Assembly (NCBI RefSeq): GCF_030247185.1 | Contig: NC_080572.1 | Coordinates: 228,585,435-228,649,434, forward strand | Direction of reading: 5' to 3' | DNA length: 64,000 nt | Origin: Malaya genurostris | Lineage: Eukaryota; Arthropoda; Insecta; Diptera; Culicidae | In this document: positions 44,780-58,250 of the stretch, piece after piece | Layout: every line of letters starts with the position of its first letter | How positions within the stretch are numbered: position 1 is the stretch's first letter | Program-made: the position numbers and the translations under genes | The notes under the pieces: model-generated | Databases searched by the model: none | What the model was told of the DNA's origin: nothing | The model's input: only the letters and a program-made list of their open reading frames with translations

Positions 44780-45480
44780 TTGCCTTTCTCATATATCATC
44801 CCGATCCGACTTCCGGTTCCAGAGGTATAGGATGATATGTACCAAAAAAACTGAAAAAAAATACATTCACTTTTTTCCGAGATGGTTGAACCAATTTTCA
44901 CAAACTAAGAAATATTAATAATAATAATAAAAGGTGTTATGGTCCCTTAGCTTGATATTGAATTTCATTTGGATCCGACTTCTGGTTCCGGAGTTATATG
45001 GTAAATTTGAGAAAAAGTGTGCACTTAATTATCCCTGGAACAGCTCAACCGATTTTCGCAAACTAAGATTCAAATCTTAGGTCTTATAGTTTCCTAAAAA
45101 TTTGTAAAACATTTTATTTGTTTCCGACTTCCGGTACGGGAACTATAGCGTAATAAGTGGAAAATTACAAATTTCATTAGTATTTGTGCGCGAACGATGG
45201 TCAAAAACAGGTACAAATCCCATAAAACGGTCTGATATTTTTTTCTAGTTAGCTTGTGGGCATAAAAAAATAATTCGGCACTACTTTTCAAGTTCCAGAA
45301 GCACCGAAAGTGGTTATGAAAAACTCCAAAAATAGAATTCACTTCGATTTCTCCGCGCTTCTTGAACCGATTTTCACAATTCGAATTAAAGCTCATATTA
45401 TCTTTGAAAATGACGTGAAATTTCATCCGGATCTAACTTCCAGTTTCGCAGTGACAGGGCGATGAGTGTCGAAGCATTCG
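44780..45480. repeat. A-family repeat pieces
   Basis: 'tccgacttccggttccagag' (44808), 'tccgacttctggttccggag' (44976) and 'tccgacttccggtacgggaa' (45123), spaced about 150-170 bp, show a serially repeated A-type unit. Confidence 0.65.
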
Positions 45481-45645
45481 AACTGGTATAAAGAATGACA
45501 ATCCAATACCGTGTAACGTGGAAGAAGAAAACACAAAACGAGCGATGCGTGCTTTGTTCTTTTTCGTACACGCTATAAAGAAAACGAAACGGCTACGGAT
45601 GTATGCTACTGGTGTGTGATATTGGTAAAAGACGGTGCTGCGGTT
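45481..45645 (-). repeat. D-family repeat, inverted copy
   Basis: Reverse complement of 16390-16540; shares the block read there as 'ccgtcttttaccaatatcac'. Confidence 0.65.
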
Positions 45646-45818
45646 GATAAAATTTTTTGCTATTTTTTAAGAAAGAATAAAAGAATGTGAAACCGGGGTA
45701 AAATAATTGATATATAAAAATATAAAATAATGTCAATGAATTGAAGTTTATTTGAAAAAAATATGCAATTTTCACAGCCGGTAGTGCTGTAATACCGTGC
45801 CGGTGGTGTAGGTATGTC

Positions 45819-45998
<180 letters not shown>

Positions 45999-48900
45999 TG
46001 TACTACATGTTTTATACTGCTGATTCATGCTGTTTAGTTTGACTTACATATGCAGAAGTGGCAGAAACGCAGGTTCGTTTCGTTTGTTAAATTTCGTTTA
46101 ATTAGTAAGTCTAGGTTTGACTAGGTTCAAAACTGTTCCAATTTGGAGGTCATTTTGTGGCTGGCAACCGAATCAACTTCGGCTATTCCGGTCATCTGAA
46201 TCCGGTTTCGAAAGAATTAGGAATGGTGATTGAAAACTGCACCAAACTTACTTCAAAATTTATTTATTTATTTATTTATTACGCATTATTTCTACGTCTG
46301 GAATTTCATTTCATTTTTGGACATGCCAAGGTCAAGATGTTCGCAATATTGATTGTAATGGCGCATTATTCGATTGATTGGGCTATATTTTGCATAATTT
46401 GTTCTAGTGTTTCTTTCTAAAAATAATTTCCTGGTTCGTAATTGACGGCTAGGTGTATAAAAATTTAATTGCGATAATAAAGAAGGCGATTGAATGCGTT
46501 GAGAAATAATGTCGCTGATAAAATAAAGCATTACAAGGTCGCGGCGTTTGTGTTTGAATTGATGAGCATGCAGCGTGCTTCATATGGTGGTAAAGGAAAT
46601 GCTGTCCAGTTTAATTTATGAAGTGCATATAAAAGAAATTGTTTTTGATGTTGCCGATGACTTGATCAATTCATATTTAATCTACATATCCAAATCGATG
46701 AGAAAAAACCGTCCAGGAAAATGCTACATTTAAATAAAATTAAAAAAAATCGAAGAAATTGATTGCTTCACGGATATTTATTGATCAATGACCAATTGTT
46801 ATTATTTGAAACAGAAAACATGATTCCATTTGGTCACGATTGGTTGCAAGCTTCAATCAAAAGTTTTGCCAAAACTGAGAAAAAGCAACATAAAACAACG
46901 GACCGATTCAATTCTCCGAAACAAATCCAATCAAGCGAACTATTGGTACGTAGTTTAAAACATCTATTTCATTTCCCGAGGAGCCAAGCGCTAAGCCATA
47001 CTCGGAAAATCACTTAACCCCTTACTAACAGGAAAGTTCAAGTCGTGCTTCGGAAACGGTCAGTTGAGATGGACTTACGTGTTTTTAGACACGCTCCGGT
47101 TGTAAATATTAGAATCTCACGGATTTCGTTTACCCAGTCCCAGTCGGCCAGCGGTGCCACGAATGGGAATCGATTTTCCTCCCGATCCCGGTTCAAGGTT
47201 GCACGAATTTTCGCTAACTCGGACAACTGGTTCTATCCAGTGAATAGGCAGGCTTTGTGACAACAGCAGCTACGGGGCTTAAGCTTTGTTTATGATGCGA
47301 TTTAGTATGAGGAAGGCTGTTACAATCATAGTTATTTTGATAGCGGATAACAAGTGATTTGCCTATAGAAAGGCTGAACACAAACTTGCTCAGAAGTTGG
47401 CGACATTTACTACTTTGAGAATTAATGTTTTTAAGCTAATGACGGTTGGAATGTTTCTTTTTAATCCCTGAAAGTATTTTCCGTTCAAAGGCGTTTGAGA
47501 ATTGTTTTGTTCACACTTTTTTTTAGTACTCTAGAACACGTGCCGAGAATTGAATTTTGACAACTTTTGTATTGTATGTCTGAATAACCATGCGCCTCCA
47601 CCGGGGCAAACACGATGGGGACGCATGGTGGTCGGCAGTTAGTCATTTGGTTTGTCAAAATCGATTCGAAAGAAGAGACGATTAGGTGGAACGTAATGCT
47701 GAATTCGTGCAACCGTACATTATCATCTCGGAGCACTGATTGTCCTTTTCTCATAACTGACCTCATGCGAAGCTAGAAACCTCCCTCCCCCTCCCAATAC
47801 CAGCATCACCACAATTAATTTCATACAGCAGAATAAATCCCATTATGTCGTTCGCATTTTGTCATCAGCCCACAAGCTCCGTAACATTATTCAAAATATC
47901 TGTGGTTTCCAGCGCGCTTTTCAGTTGCAGCAGATATCGCTGGAATCCGCATTCTCCTATCGACTTGGAGTGAGGCTTAGAGGGAAAGGCATTCTACAAT
48001 GTGGTTGCACAATTCGAGAACAAAAAAAAACGACCACTTGGAAATGAGTGACCCGCAGGCGCGCTTAACACCACCGTCCTGCCATCCAGCGTGCCGAAAT
48101 GAAATGAAAGCGATTAGAAACGTAAATCCTAAACGGCCCGCTGTTTTTGGCTCGACAATTCCCTTCCCGTTTAGTTGTTATTGTTGAGTTGCTTTTGTAG
48201 TTTCACTTCCCAAGCAAAGTTTTGCCAACTGGTAATGGTGAAAGGGTACCAAAAGGGGACGGTCCTCGCGATGCTGGCTTATTATTTAGAACTAATGTTT
48301 ATGCTAATATTCTCTGCCTTTGTTCGGTCCGGTATGAATATGCGATTCTCGGAAAAATGATTTGCTCAACCTGGTTCTATTGTTTGTCCGGTTTTGAAAA
48401 GCTTTGAACCAGGAGCAGTCCGGATGGATTGCTTGACTTGGTGGAATGATAACTTGGTATCGAGATTTTTCATGAATGTCGACCTATTCGGTATTCTGAA
48501 TAACAATCGAAATAATATTTCGAACCACTTCTGACAGCAGTTTACTGGTTGTTTTCCAACTGCAGATTATTTGTTTGGTGAGCCGGCACTTTTCAAAATT
48601 CGATCGAAGTCAATGAATTCGAAAGCGATTACAATAAATGGCGGTACTGTGTCATCGTTCGTTCGGAGCTGAAACGATTGGCAGTCGAATTTATTCCAAT
48701 CATCACGAATTGCTAATTGGCATAAATCACAAAAATTGAAATTTCATAGCCCAAGCTAGACCAGCTGGATTATTTATGATAGCAATGGGGGCGGTCTGTG
48801 TTTGGTATCGAGAATATTCTCCGCCAGAATGGTCAATAATAAACACTCGGATAGCTGGAGGTTTCAACAATTGAATTTAATTATTTCGATTCACAGGCGG

Positions 48901-49065
48901 CCACACGTCGATTTCATCGAATGGGGAGATGGAATACTAAAATTTTACTAGAAGATTCTGTCACGAACATTTACTTGAACTTGAATAAAATAAGAAGCCT
49001 TCTTTGTGTACAAAACTAACCTAACCTTTTCAATTTGTAAACAGTTAAGTCAAATTAATCAGAAT
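45999..49065. other. Unassigned DNA, possibly intergenic
   Basis: No gene I can support. Some parts (46900-48700) look less repetitive than the rest of the window, with CT/CG-richer stretches, and may hold untranslated or regulatory sequence. The short open frames at 47038-47260 on both strands have no recognised features. Confidence 0.3.
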
Positions 49066-49330
49066 TTTTGTATATTTTGCATCGTCGCACTAAATGACGG
49101 TTTGAACATTTGAATATACTTTAGCCTATAGTTCCGAAACCGGAAATCGGATCCGGATTGAATTCAGAAGCAACCTATGATACTATAGGATCTTTCATCT
49201 GAGCCTAAGTTTGCGATAATCGATTGAGAATATTAGGTGAGTTTCGTTTTAGAGTTTTTGGCCACTATTTCCGGTACTTCTGGAACCGGGAGCCGAAGTC
49301 GATTCGTTTATGTTAAGTAGCTAATGTAGA
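49066..49330. repeat. A-family repeat fragment
   Basis: 'ttccgaaaccggaaatcgga' at 49133 and 'ccactatttccggtacttct' at 49261 match other A copies. Confidence 0.65.
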
Positions 49331-49864
49331 AATTACAAATTAAATCAAATTTGAGCCAAATCTAGAAGAATTTTATTCCTTTTTGCATTATCGTTCCAAA
49401 TTACAGGATGTAGACCATGTTCGATGTACGTTCTATCATGCCTAACCGTGTTTTAGAGCTATGTCTATCACAAGGTTCAAGGTGGCGAAATGGTAGCTCG
49501 TATGCAAGGAATGCATAAAAACACTCGAGTCCTGTCTCTGAGCGTATCTTTTTCCAAAAAAAAAATCTTTTCTGTGAGTTTCTCATTTATTTAGTTTCTT
49601 CATAACGTCACAACATTACGTTTCGTATTTGACTCATCAGTGCATAGCAGTTCAAATTGAACTGCTTAATGGAAAACTCGGCAGTTCAATTTGAACCGGT
49701 TTATTGTCTATTACATTACAATAAACGCTTCCTCTAAACAAAAAAGTAGCTGTCATTTTCAGATTCGAATCAATGACTTTTTCATTATGTTGTGTTTCAT
49801 TTTCTTATCATCTTCATATGCAGGATGTTGATCCCACGAAATAGATTTACAGATTTTTCTCCTG
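49331..49864. other. Unassigned, with a weak tRNA-like piece
   Basis: 49478-49550 has an A-box-like 'ggtggcgaaatggtagctcg' and a B-box-like 'actcgagtcctg' spaced as in a pol III promoter, but no cloverleaf could be drawn. Near 49621-49700 there are paired 'agttcaa..ttgaact' palindromes. Confidence 0.25.
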
Positions 49865-50165
49865 AAAAATATGTAGCAACCCTGCACGCTACACGAAATT
49901 GAACAATGCACGCTGCGTGCTTCGTTCGCAAAGGCATTGCGGGGGGTGTTTTCTTCTTCTGTACAAGCACGTACCGATGCGTACTGGTTTTACATCGTCA
50001 TTTTGTATGACCGTTTGAAAGTTTGGGCACTCATCATCATATAATTTCGGAACCGGAAGTTGAATCTATATGAAATTGCACAGTATTTTTTAGGACAACG
50101 AGAGCTTTAATTTGAATTGAGTTTTGTGAAAATCGGTTAAACCGTTGCACAGTGGCCCCAATCAT
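49865..50165. repeat. A/D-family repeat fragment
   Basis: 'ccctgcacgctacacgaaat' (D-type) followed by 'atttcggaaccggaagttga' (A-type), the same order as at 33375-33530. Confidence 0.65.
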
Positions 50166-51357
50166 GTGAAAACACGCGTTTTTTATTTGTGCTCCAGGGG
50201 TTGATTTTGGAACTTTCATGTCTTCAAATGAATTTCTCTTTGATATAGTCCGCTTCTTTTAATATAATCAAAGTTGTCATTAATCCACCAACAAGTGAGT
50301 TAAAAAAATTATATTGTATACAATACTAGATAAAGAATTCACGCCTTTAGAAAAATCGTAGATCATGTTTAAAGAGAGATTGATATTTGTAGTATTTTGT
50401 AATTGAATGTTCGAAAAACTTTTAAGTATTTGAACTTAAAAATATGGATGTATTTTGATAATTAAAATATAATTGTAGAACATTTGGAAATTCCTATAAT
50501 TAACTGGTTGTATTCAAGACACGACCGAGCACAACAACATTAAAAATGGAACGTTTCTAGCGTCTTCATAATAAATACAAAAATAAAGATGATAATGATG
50601 ATGATACACTAAACTAAAAACTTTTTCAATTGACTAATAACAAACTTGCTCTAGTTTAAGCGCTTAGATTGTTAGCGAATGATAAAATTGACAATTAGAT
50701 TCTTTCTTGACAATTAATTATATTCGATTTTGATACCTTTCCACAATTTTTTGCATTGTTAAGATTTTGAATAACGTCCTTTAACTAGAATTCAAAGTTA
50801 CTTGAAAGCTCAATTTAAGATACAAACAACCTAAAGATTGAACAAATGAAACTGTTTTATTTTATGATAATAATCTTCGAAAAACGTACAAACTTATCAA
50901 TTTTATAAACAGTTAATCGATCCAAGAGAAGATTTTATTTATTTTGACGAAAAATGTTGTACCAGTAAACTCAGTAATAGTGTAATTTTATTAATCCTTC
51001 TTCAAAATCGTCGATAATCTTCGGAAAGTGCCGGTAAATAATATGGCAACAATACGAGGAAGAAAAATGTGAAACAGTCCGCATAAAATATTTAGTTACT
51101 TACATTGATTTTCGCTTTGGCATATTAGGAATATATGGAATGGATACGCAAAAAAATTCCGAAATTTTGTTCATATTGTAACTTGATGTTATTAACACAT
51201 GAATGAACATTTTCATTGTTACAACGCGTGTAGCCATCAGACGCTTATTGTTTTGAAACAAATAATAATTGAACTGAAACTGGTGGTTAACCAAATTCTA
51301 CGAGGGTTGCTATTCAAACGATACATGTAAAATCGCAGGTAAACTTACCTTTAGTTT
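50166..51357. other. Unassigned AT-rich DNA
   Basis: No gene and no clear repeat family. Reading frames are of chance length. Confidence 0.3.
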
Positions 51358-51550
51358 ATCTTTGATACTATATGATATTGAATCTAATTGTGCTGTATGT
51401 GTGAGCCTGTGGAACTCATTTATACTACTAAACCGAGGAGACCGCTTTTAGATAAGTTTCAGAATTTAATTTTGAATCTTTTGAAGCGTTTAATTCCTGG
51501 TGGGACAACAACTTGTTCAGTCACATTGTCACGTTTTGTTCGTATGGAAA
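51358..51550 (-). pseudogene. Juan-like LINE ORF2 C-terminal fragment
   Basis: Homologous to 56216-56400, which is the C-terminal part of the LINE at 55926-58295. Only about 190 bp of it is present, without ends. Confidence 0.6.
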
Positions 51551-51639
51551 TGGAGATTTAAGTATGCAAACCGATCCGTTGACATATTAAAACATTTTTA
51601 AGCTTACAATATTGAAGCTTTGAATAATCATTTAAATTA

Positions 51640-52600
51640 GGAAAATCCATTAACAAATCATCAAGGAACAAGCGCTGCAAATAAGATCCAAAGAATCTAT
51701 CGCCGATAATTCTAAATTGGCCTAAATCTAAATGGCATGCAATTGAAATATTCAAAAGACGTTATCTCATAAGTTTAAGTTAAATGTTTCCGAATCGATT
51801 AGTTTTTGAATTATATAAATCCATCAACAAATGACTGAGTTATAAGCGGGTAAATTATGACAGAAAAATGTTACGCGATTAGTTTTGCATGTTTTAAATT
51901 GACACCCAGCCTCGGGAAGCGAAGTGTAAGGCATTTTTAATGGTAAAATCGACCAAAAATTTGCTGAATACATGGGATATTTCGAAAGAATCGGTAACCA
52001 CGCTGATTCGGTTCTTCAATAGCTAGATGATATATTAGATACTCAAGCGAACACGGTGTTGCACAGACAACAGGAAATTTCACCAACACATAATGCAAAA
52101 GCGACAATTCAGCAAGTGGACGCATATACAATCCAGTCATCAGCTCACTGGACGAGCTACTTGTTTCATTCACAGTCAAACATCAACTAGTCAAAGAAAT
52201 ATTGTGCAGCATATATTTATAGATTTCTCGTCATACTACGCAGAACGATACGGTGTTTTTTATGCATGACGTAAAACCTCCCATGCCGAACAAGAAGTTG
52301 ACGTCATTTTGTACAACTGGGATTGGTGGATGAAAACATAGGTCGATTCTAACCATTTTTTCAATAGTTTGTTATTGAAATACTGAAACGACGTTGCCAT
52401 ATATGATTAAGTTAAAAGTTTCCGAATCGATTGGTTGTTAAATTATACCAATCTATCAACAAATGACCGAGTTATTAACGTTCAAAATTATGACACAAAA
52501 AGGTTACGCGGCTATTTTTGAAACTTTTAATTGACACCCGGCCCCGTATAGTGAAGAGTAGGGCATTTTTAAAGCCAAAAAAAAACCCGTTTGTAATATA
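51640..52600. repeat. Diverged X-family repeats in series
   Basis: 51772-51945 and 52402-52575 are direct repeats ('gtttccgaatcgattagttt' and 'aaattgacacccagcctcgg' type blocks) about 630 bp apart. The sequence before the second copy ('ttcaatagtttgttattgaa') matches X at 30090. Confidence 0.55.
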
Positions 52601-52609
52601 ATTGGGACC

Positions 52610-53235
52610 ACTGTGCGATGCTGAGAAATCAAAATTACCTCCGTTTTTGGATTTTTTTCCTCACTATTATCGGTGCTTTCGGAACCGGAAACCGTGAACT
52701 AATAGTCACTAACTCACTAACCAGATCTGCCAACTACATAAATTCAGCAGTAAGTTTCATAAAAATTTGCCATCAGTTGTGAAAAAATACTCACGAAATT
52801 AAGAATTTTCCACTTATTGCGTTGTAATACCGAAACAGGAATTCGGATCCAGATCAACGGTTCGGGGACTTTTTGAAAAATTCAAAGACCTTTCATTTGC
52901 ATTCTATTTTATGAAAATCGGTTAAGAAATTTCCGAGAAAATTGAGTGCGCATTTTTTCATAAACTTGCAAATATTCCCTTGTAATTCCGGAATCGGAAG
53001 TCAGATCAGGATGAAATTCAATAGCAGACTATGGGACCATAAGTCCTTTTATTCGAATCTAAGTTTGTTAAAATCGGTTCCGCAATCTCTGAGACAATTG
53101 AGTGTCATTATTTGTCACTTACACACATACATTTTGTGATCTCGACGAACTGAGTCGAATGGTATATGACATTCGGGCTACGGTTGACAAGTCGATTTTC
53201 ACAGCGATTGCATAGCCTTTCTAGATGAGAAAGGC
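52610..53235. repeat. A-family repeat fragment
   Basis: 'gtgctttcggaaccggaaac' (52673), 'gtaattccggaatcggaagt' (52981) and the terminal 'gcctttctagatgagaaagg' (53213). Confidence 0.65.
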
Positions 53236-53237
53236 AA

Positions 53238-53790
53238 AAAGCGGGTGAGTAATGCCAGAGACCTAACTGAAGGACAATGAGTACAAATAAAACTGACATG
53301 CTTCTTTCATACTTCTGAACATTAATAATCGTTCGTATTAGTTGATTGATTGTGTGAATTTCACAACTTTTATTGCATCGCTTTCCGAATTGTAATGGGG
53401 CATCTATACTAAAGCATGACTTATTTGCGACAAACATATTCAACCATATATACAATAACGTTTAATAAATAAAAGTAAACTATAACAATGTTATAGCTGT
53501 TTTTGTAGATTTACGCACTCAGTTAAGAAAAACAGAAGCTTCGTTGTTTGGAAATATTTTAATGGTTCAAGAAGGAAAACCTATTAAAGAAATTTCTTCA
53601 AGGTTGGACGAGTAATGTCAGGGACATAACTGGATGAGATGAATACGAATAACGCTGACATACTTTTTCCACACTTTCGAATATCGATCGTACCAGTTGA
53701 CTGATTGTGTGAGTTTTGCTAACTGTCAATGCGTCATTTGCATAATTGTAACGGTACAATTATAAGGCGGATTACTCGAATGCAATAAAT
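53238..53790. repeat. Two X-family right termini in direct order
   Basis: Both 53240 ('gtgagtaatgccagagacc') and 53605 ('gacgagtaatgtcagggaca') match the X end at 28890 and run on for about 150-200 bp before diverging. Confidence 0.6.
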
Positions 53791-54675
53791 TTTGGGATTG
53801 TGTAAAGGACAAGACCGAAAAAATCAAAAATACAATGTGTAAATCGTTTCAGCCATCTAAGATTATTAAATTTAAGTTAGAAATTGATATTATATTGATT
53901 TCAATAACTTGATTGTCAAAACCCCCCTCGAAAATACAAACTGGATAGCGATTTGAAAGAAAATCTTCAAACCGAGTTCAAAATCTCTAAAATATAAATT
54001 ATTGATATCACTAATTCCTTTAGTAATTCTTGAGAAATGGTGAAATATTACTCACTTACATGCTGATATGATATGCACTTCACATTTTAGTTTTTTGTTA
54101 CGTCATTCCAAACTGAGCTTTTCGTGTCCCTTGCTTGCATAACACGTTTATTCTTTCTGTCATTCTCACTTTGGATTTTAATTGATTCAAAATGTTTTCC
54201 AATCGAGAGCTCGTTGAAGTTTATTTAAACAAAATCGGGACAGCGAGAATGTGCTAGCCTATTTAAACCAAAACTTAACAGCTAGTGAAGACGTGATAAA
54301 TCCAAGGGGAGGACGCTTAGAACAATATGCCATTCACACATTAACACAATGCGTTGATGCATTTATAAATATTGACACTTTCGTTTTCGTACAGTTGCAC
54401 AGTTGCGGCACACAAAGAGCTCAGTTGTGACAAGTAGCTGTTTCATGGGGCACAGAGTGGCATACTTAGACTCACAGTATATCCCATGTTTTTTTAGAGG
54501 CACAATATAGTTTGTGCTAAGCGACGCTTCCCTTGGAAAAATCGTAGTTTGAAATTATGGGTGAAAACATTTAAAACGCTCTGGTGGAGTACAAAGGCAG
54601 CAAAGAAAGGTTTTTCGATAGAAAAACTCGCTGGCTGGATGCACCGTTCATGGTAAGTTCACTTGATCTGCTTCT
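53791..54675. other. Unassigned DNA
   Basis: No gene recognised. An open 25-codon stretch ending at a GTAAGT donor-like site (54653) was noted but is not supported as an exon. Confidence 0.3.
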
Positions 54676-54677
54676 TA

Positions 54678-55887
54678 CACGGAAAACCCTCGAATCAAAA
54701 AATTACGATCTTGCAATTTTTGATTTTTGCAGTTGTTGTTTTAACTAATAATTAGTTGATTCAACCAATTTGCTATTTGATTTGCACATATTGAAGTAGT
54801 TGAAAAATATGTTGTTGTTAATGCTGTCTAATGTCAAAAACAGCACAAAGCAAAACAAAAATCGCAATGGAAAATCAACCATTACTTTAGTTGAAATTCA
54901 AACGCGTTTCTTAAACATTTTCATGCAAACGAAATTCGCTTATTATACGTTTGTAAAACTCGTGAAGAGTAACTTTTGAATGATAGTAAATTAATGTTTA
55001 TCATCATATCTAAGTTGTCAGAATATTGATGTGATGATAAATTATCTACATCTTTACTGCTCTGGTGTTACAAGAAGAAACGATTGATTTAAAGTAGTGC
55101 TATGCAGCCAGAACTGATAGCCGTTAGAGATATTGCAATTAACAAAACGTGTTTAACCAAAACTAGAACCCAGGGAATTGTATGCGTTTGAATTTTGGTC
55201 TCAAAATCAACTTGATTCTCCATCGTGAAATGCATGTTAATGAATGAGCATCATGTTATCTTCAAGTCATGTACCAAAATTGTATGAACAAAGTGATTAA
55301 ATTGAAAATGTTTAATATTCATTCATATAATCTGGCTCAAACAATAAAAATCAGTGCAGTCGGTTCGACCTTTTGTTCGTAAGTAATATAGTGGTCACAA
55401 TTGGAACTTTTCGTTGACACCAGCACTACTAAAAGAGAGTATATTATTTATATTAAATATAACATATTTTTTATATATCCTAACATACCGAATTTTCATT
55501 TAAAAAATAAGAACGTATATCAATAAGGAATATTTTATTGTCATTCACAATCAATAATTTTGCTTACGTTGAAATAACTAATCGTAATATCTAAAACAAC
55601 TAAAACCGATTTATTTTTCAACACACATAACTGTTAAATCAAAAACAAGGTCGTTTGTTGTAATTAAAATCTTTATTGAAATTGAAAGGTGTGTGTCTTG
55701 ACTAACTGACAGCATTTTTTTTTCAACCAAAATTTTTGTTATTTCAACCATCGTTTCTGTTGATTCGAAAAACAAAAATGACAGTTTAGAAAAAACAACA
55801 TTCGATTAGTTGTACCAAATTTTAACCAATCAAATTCAGAAAAACAACTAATATTTTGGTTGTTTCACGATCGCGAGGGGTTCCGTG
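54678..55887. mobile_element. 1,210-bp TA-flanked TIR element
   Basis: The ends CACGGAAAACCCTCG (54678) and the complement of CACGGAACCCCTCG (ending 55887) are inverted; TA is present on both sides (54676-54677 and 55888-55889). The interior is AT-rich with many 'caacta/tagttg' pieces and no transposase. TA target and TIRs suggest a Tc1/mariner-type non-autonomous element. A related terminus lies at 23950-24203. Confidence 0.8.
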
Positions 55888-55937
55888 TATGAACAGTAAT
55901 AATAACTAGTGCCAAGTTAGGTGTGGTTTTTTTTTAA

Positions 55938-57560
55938 ATAACTATTTATTGGAATATGAGTTAAAATTAGATTATTAAGATTTTAATTGGGTGTTCAGCC
56001 ACAAGTGGTGACTTTTCAGCCCTATTATATATATGATTTGGTTATTACCATGAGGACATTATTTGCTTCCGCAATTCTGAGATTTTTGTGTAGGGAAAAT
56101 TCTAAACCTACTTGTATTGTGTAATGGAAAAAAGGAACTTATATACTAACTTACTAACTAATACAGAGAGCGAATCGATTCAATTGAAGATTGCATCGAT
56201 TTTTGTCGGAATTTGCTTATAATATTATGTGACATTACATCTAATGGTTCTATATTTGTGAGTCTGTGTAACTCATTTGTACTAAACCAGGGAGGACGCT
56301 TCAAAATCATTTCAGAATTTTATTCTGAATCCTTTAAAGCGTTTTCTTCCTGGTAAAACAACAACTTGACCAAATTGGTACTGCATAATGCATGGCTGGG
56401 CTGAAAATTTGTTTATAAATTAATAATTTGTTTTTTAGACAGCGCTTAGAATTTCTGTTCATAAGAGGATATAAACGTTTAATACATTTATTAAACTTTG
56501 CCTGGATTCCTTCAATGTGATCCTTGAAAGTGAGTTTTTTGTCATATGCTATTCAATTCCAAGCCATTCAATTTGATAATGTGATTGTTGTTTGGTTGAA
56601 GAAAAGAAGCTCTTGGCTTATGAGGAAAGAAAATTAATTGCGTTTTTGCTGCATTTGGTTTAATTTTCCATTTTGACAGATAATCACTGAAAATATTTAA
56701 ACTTCTTTGTAGGCGACTGCAGATCACTCTTAGATTTCTACCCGTGGCTAACAGACTTGTGTCGTCACAGAATAGCGATTTCTGACAACCAACGGGTAGA
56801 TTTGGAAGATCAGTAGTGAAAATATTATACAAGATTGGAGCTACGCTCGAACCCTGCGGAACACCGGCTCGTACGGGTAGCAATTCAGATTTACAATTCT
56901 GATAGCTAACCTGAAGAGTACGATCAGTTAAATAATTTAAATTAATAATTTTAATAAAATAGGAAACTGGAAATCAGACATTTTTGCTCTTAAACCTTTG
57001 GGCCAACACTGTCGAATGCTTTTTCTATGTCTAGAAGAGCAACTCCAGTGGATAACCCAGAAGATTTATTTGATTTTATCATGTTCGTTACTCTGACAAG
57101 TTGATGAGTAGTTGAGTTCATGACGAAATCCAAACTGCTCTGGTAGAAAAATTGAATTCTCATTTATATCAGACATCATTCTCAACAAGATATTTTTTTC
57201 AAAAAGTTTACTGATAGAAGAAAGTAAGCTAATTGGTCGATAACTTGATGTTTCTGCTAGGTTTTTATCAGGTTTGAGGATAGGAATTACTTTAGAGTTT
57301 TTCCATCTTTTTGGGAAGTAAGCTAATGAAAAACACTTGTTGAAAATTTCAACCAGGAGTCTCAAGGCAACATCGGGAAGATTTTTAATAAGAATATTAA
57401 AAATTCCATCATCACCAGGAGCCTTCATGTTTTAAAGTTTCCTAACAATTGATTTAATTTCTCAATAATGTCATCTTGGGTTGAAATATGCTCATATTTC
57501 AGTGAGACTTCATTTTCAATAGGGCTCACGTTCAAATTGAAATTGTCTACACTCTCAAAC
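55938..57560 (-). pseudogene. Juan-like LINE ORF2: RT and C-terminal part, broken
   Basis: The minus strand reads the linker end, then KAPGDDGIFNILIKNL (57428 down), KVIPILKPDK, SYRPISLLSSISKLFEKN and EQFGFRHE. A frameshift at about 57110-57060 and degraded motif A (about 57050-57000) follow. Motif B GVPQGSSVAPILYNIF (about 56860) and motif C in the form FCDD are in a clean frame 56542-56883. The thumb and C-terminal region (LTFKDHIEGIQAKFNKCIKR and beyond) continue with frameshifts to about 56160, then the 3' UTR. Breaks make it non-functional. Confidence 0.85.
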
Positions 57561-57619
57561 TGCTGAGCAAGATTTTGAGCTTTTTCGCCATTTGTAAGAA
57601 GTATTTGATTTCCTTCCTC

Positions 57620-58001
57620 TTCGTCCGATTTGAAATGAGACTTTTACTTCCGGGAGAAAAGTAGAAAGCTCAGTACGGAATGCTTTGAAGTCGGAAATCA
57701 TCACCGTCACTGGTGGCATAGATTGATATTTCTTCCCAGAACGACAAGCGTCCATTTTGGGAATTTTTGAAGAATTTTCTTCTATGTCGCTACAATCGGA
57801 TTCAGGAAGAATCTCGTAAATATTGTTAGACGGCATAGGATCAACGGAAGTGAAATCCGTCCGTTGTCTTTTATTTTTACATTCAGATTCTATAAGATCG
57901 TGAATGTTATTAGAAAAATGTTGAATAACGGATTGTGATTTATTCCGTATTGAATTATTTTTAGCCTTAGGCTTGTTGCCTTTCCGGTTGGACGCAGGCA
58001 T
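57620..58001 (-). pseudogene. Juan-like LINE ORF1 (gag-like) N-terminal fragment
   Basis: ATG at 58001; about 125 codons of a Lys/Ser/Asp-rich protein (MPASNRKGNKPKAKNN..., later SDCSDIEENSSKIPK and FRTELSTFLPE) before the frame passes at about 57640 into sequence from ORF2. Length, position behind the LINE 5' UTR and strand mark it as ORF1. The zinc-knuckle part expected at its C-terminus is deleted. The fused tail of 20-odd codons is out-of-frame ORF2 sequence. Confidence 0.7.
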
Positions 58002-58014
58002 TTTTGAAATGAAT

Positions 58015-58250
58015 GAAATTTGAAATTAAATTAACTAGGCTAAATTAGTCTTCGATTAGACTCCTAGCTAGCCTTAAATAAGGCTGATTAATTTCTTAGC
58101 CACTCTAATATCACTCTTTATATAGCCTTGAGAAAGGCTGACTAATAGATAGTCTTTAAAAAGACTGTTAGTGATTCAGGTAGCCTTGAAAAAGACTGAA
58201 GCCTTGAATCAATGAAACTCTAGGTAGCCAGAAAAAATTTCCAGGAGCCA
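58015..58250 (-). promoter_or_regulatory. LINE 5' UTR with five short hairpins
   Basis: Serial 16-bp inverted motifs: AGTCTTCGATTAGACT, AGCCTTAAATAAGGCT, AGCCTTGAGAAAGGCT, AGTCTTTAAAAAGACT and AGCCTTGAAAAAGACT (58047-58202). They lie upstream of ORF1. The 4-6 bp stems are kept while the loops vary. An initiator TCAGT at the LINE start (58295) with GCACGT at +28 to +33 is a typical internal promoter. Confidence 0.6.

Noticed and set aside
54577..54652. A small exon with a GTAAGT donor
   Set aside because: Twenty-five open codons with a stop just upstream and no acceptor AG at a sensible place; not enough support.
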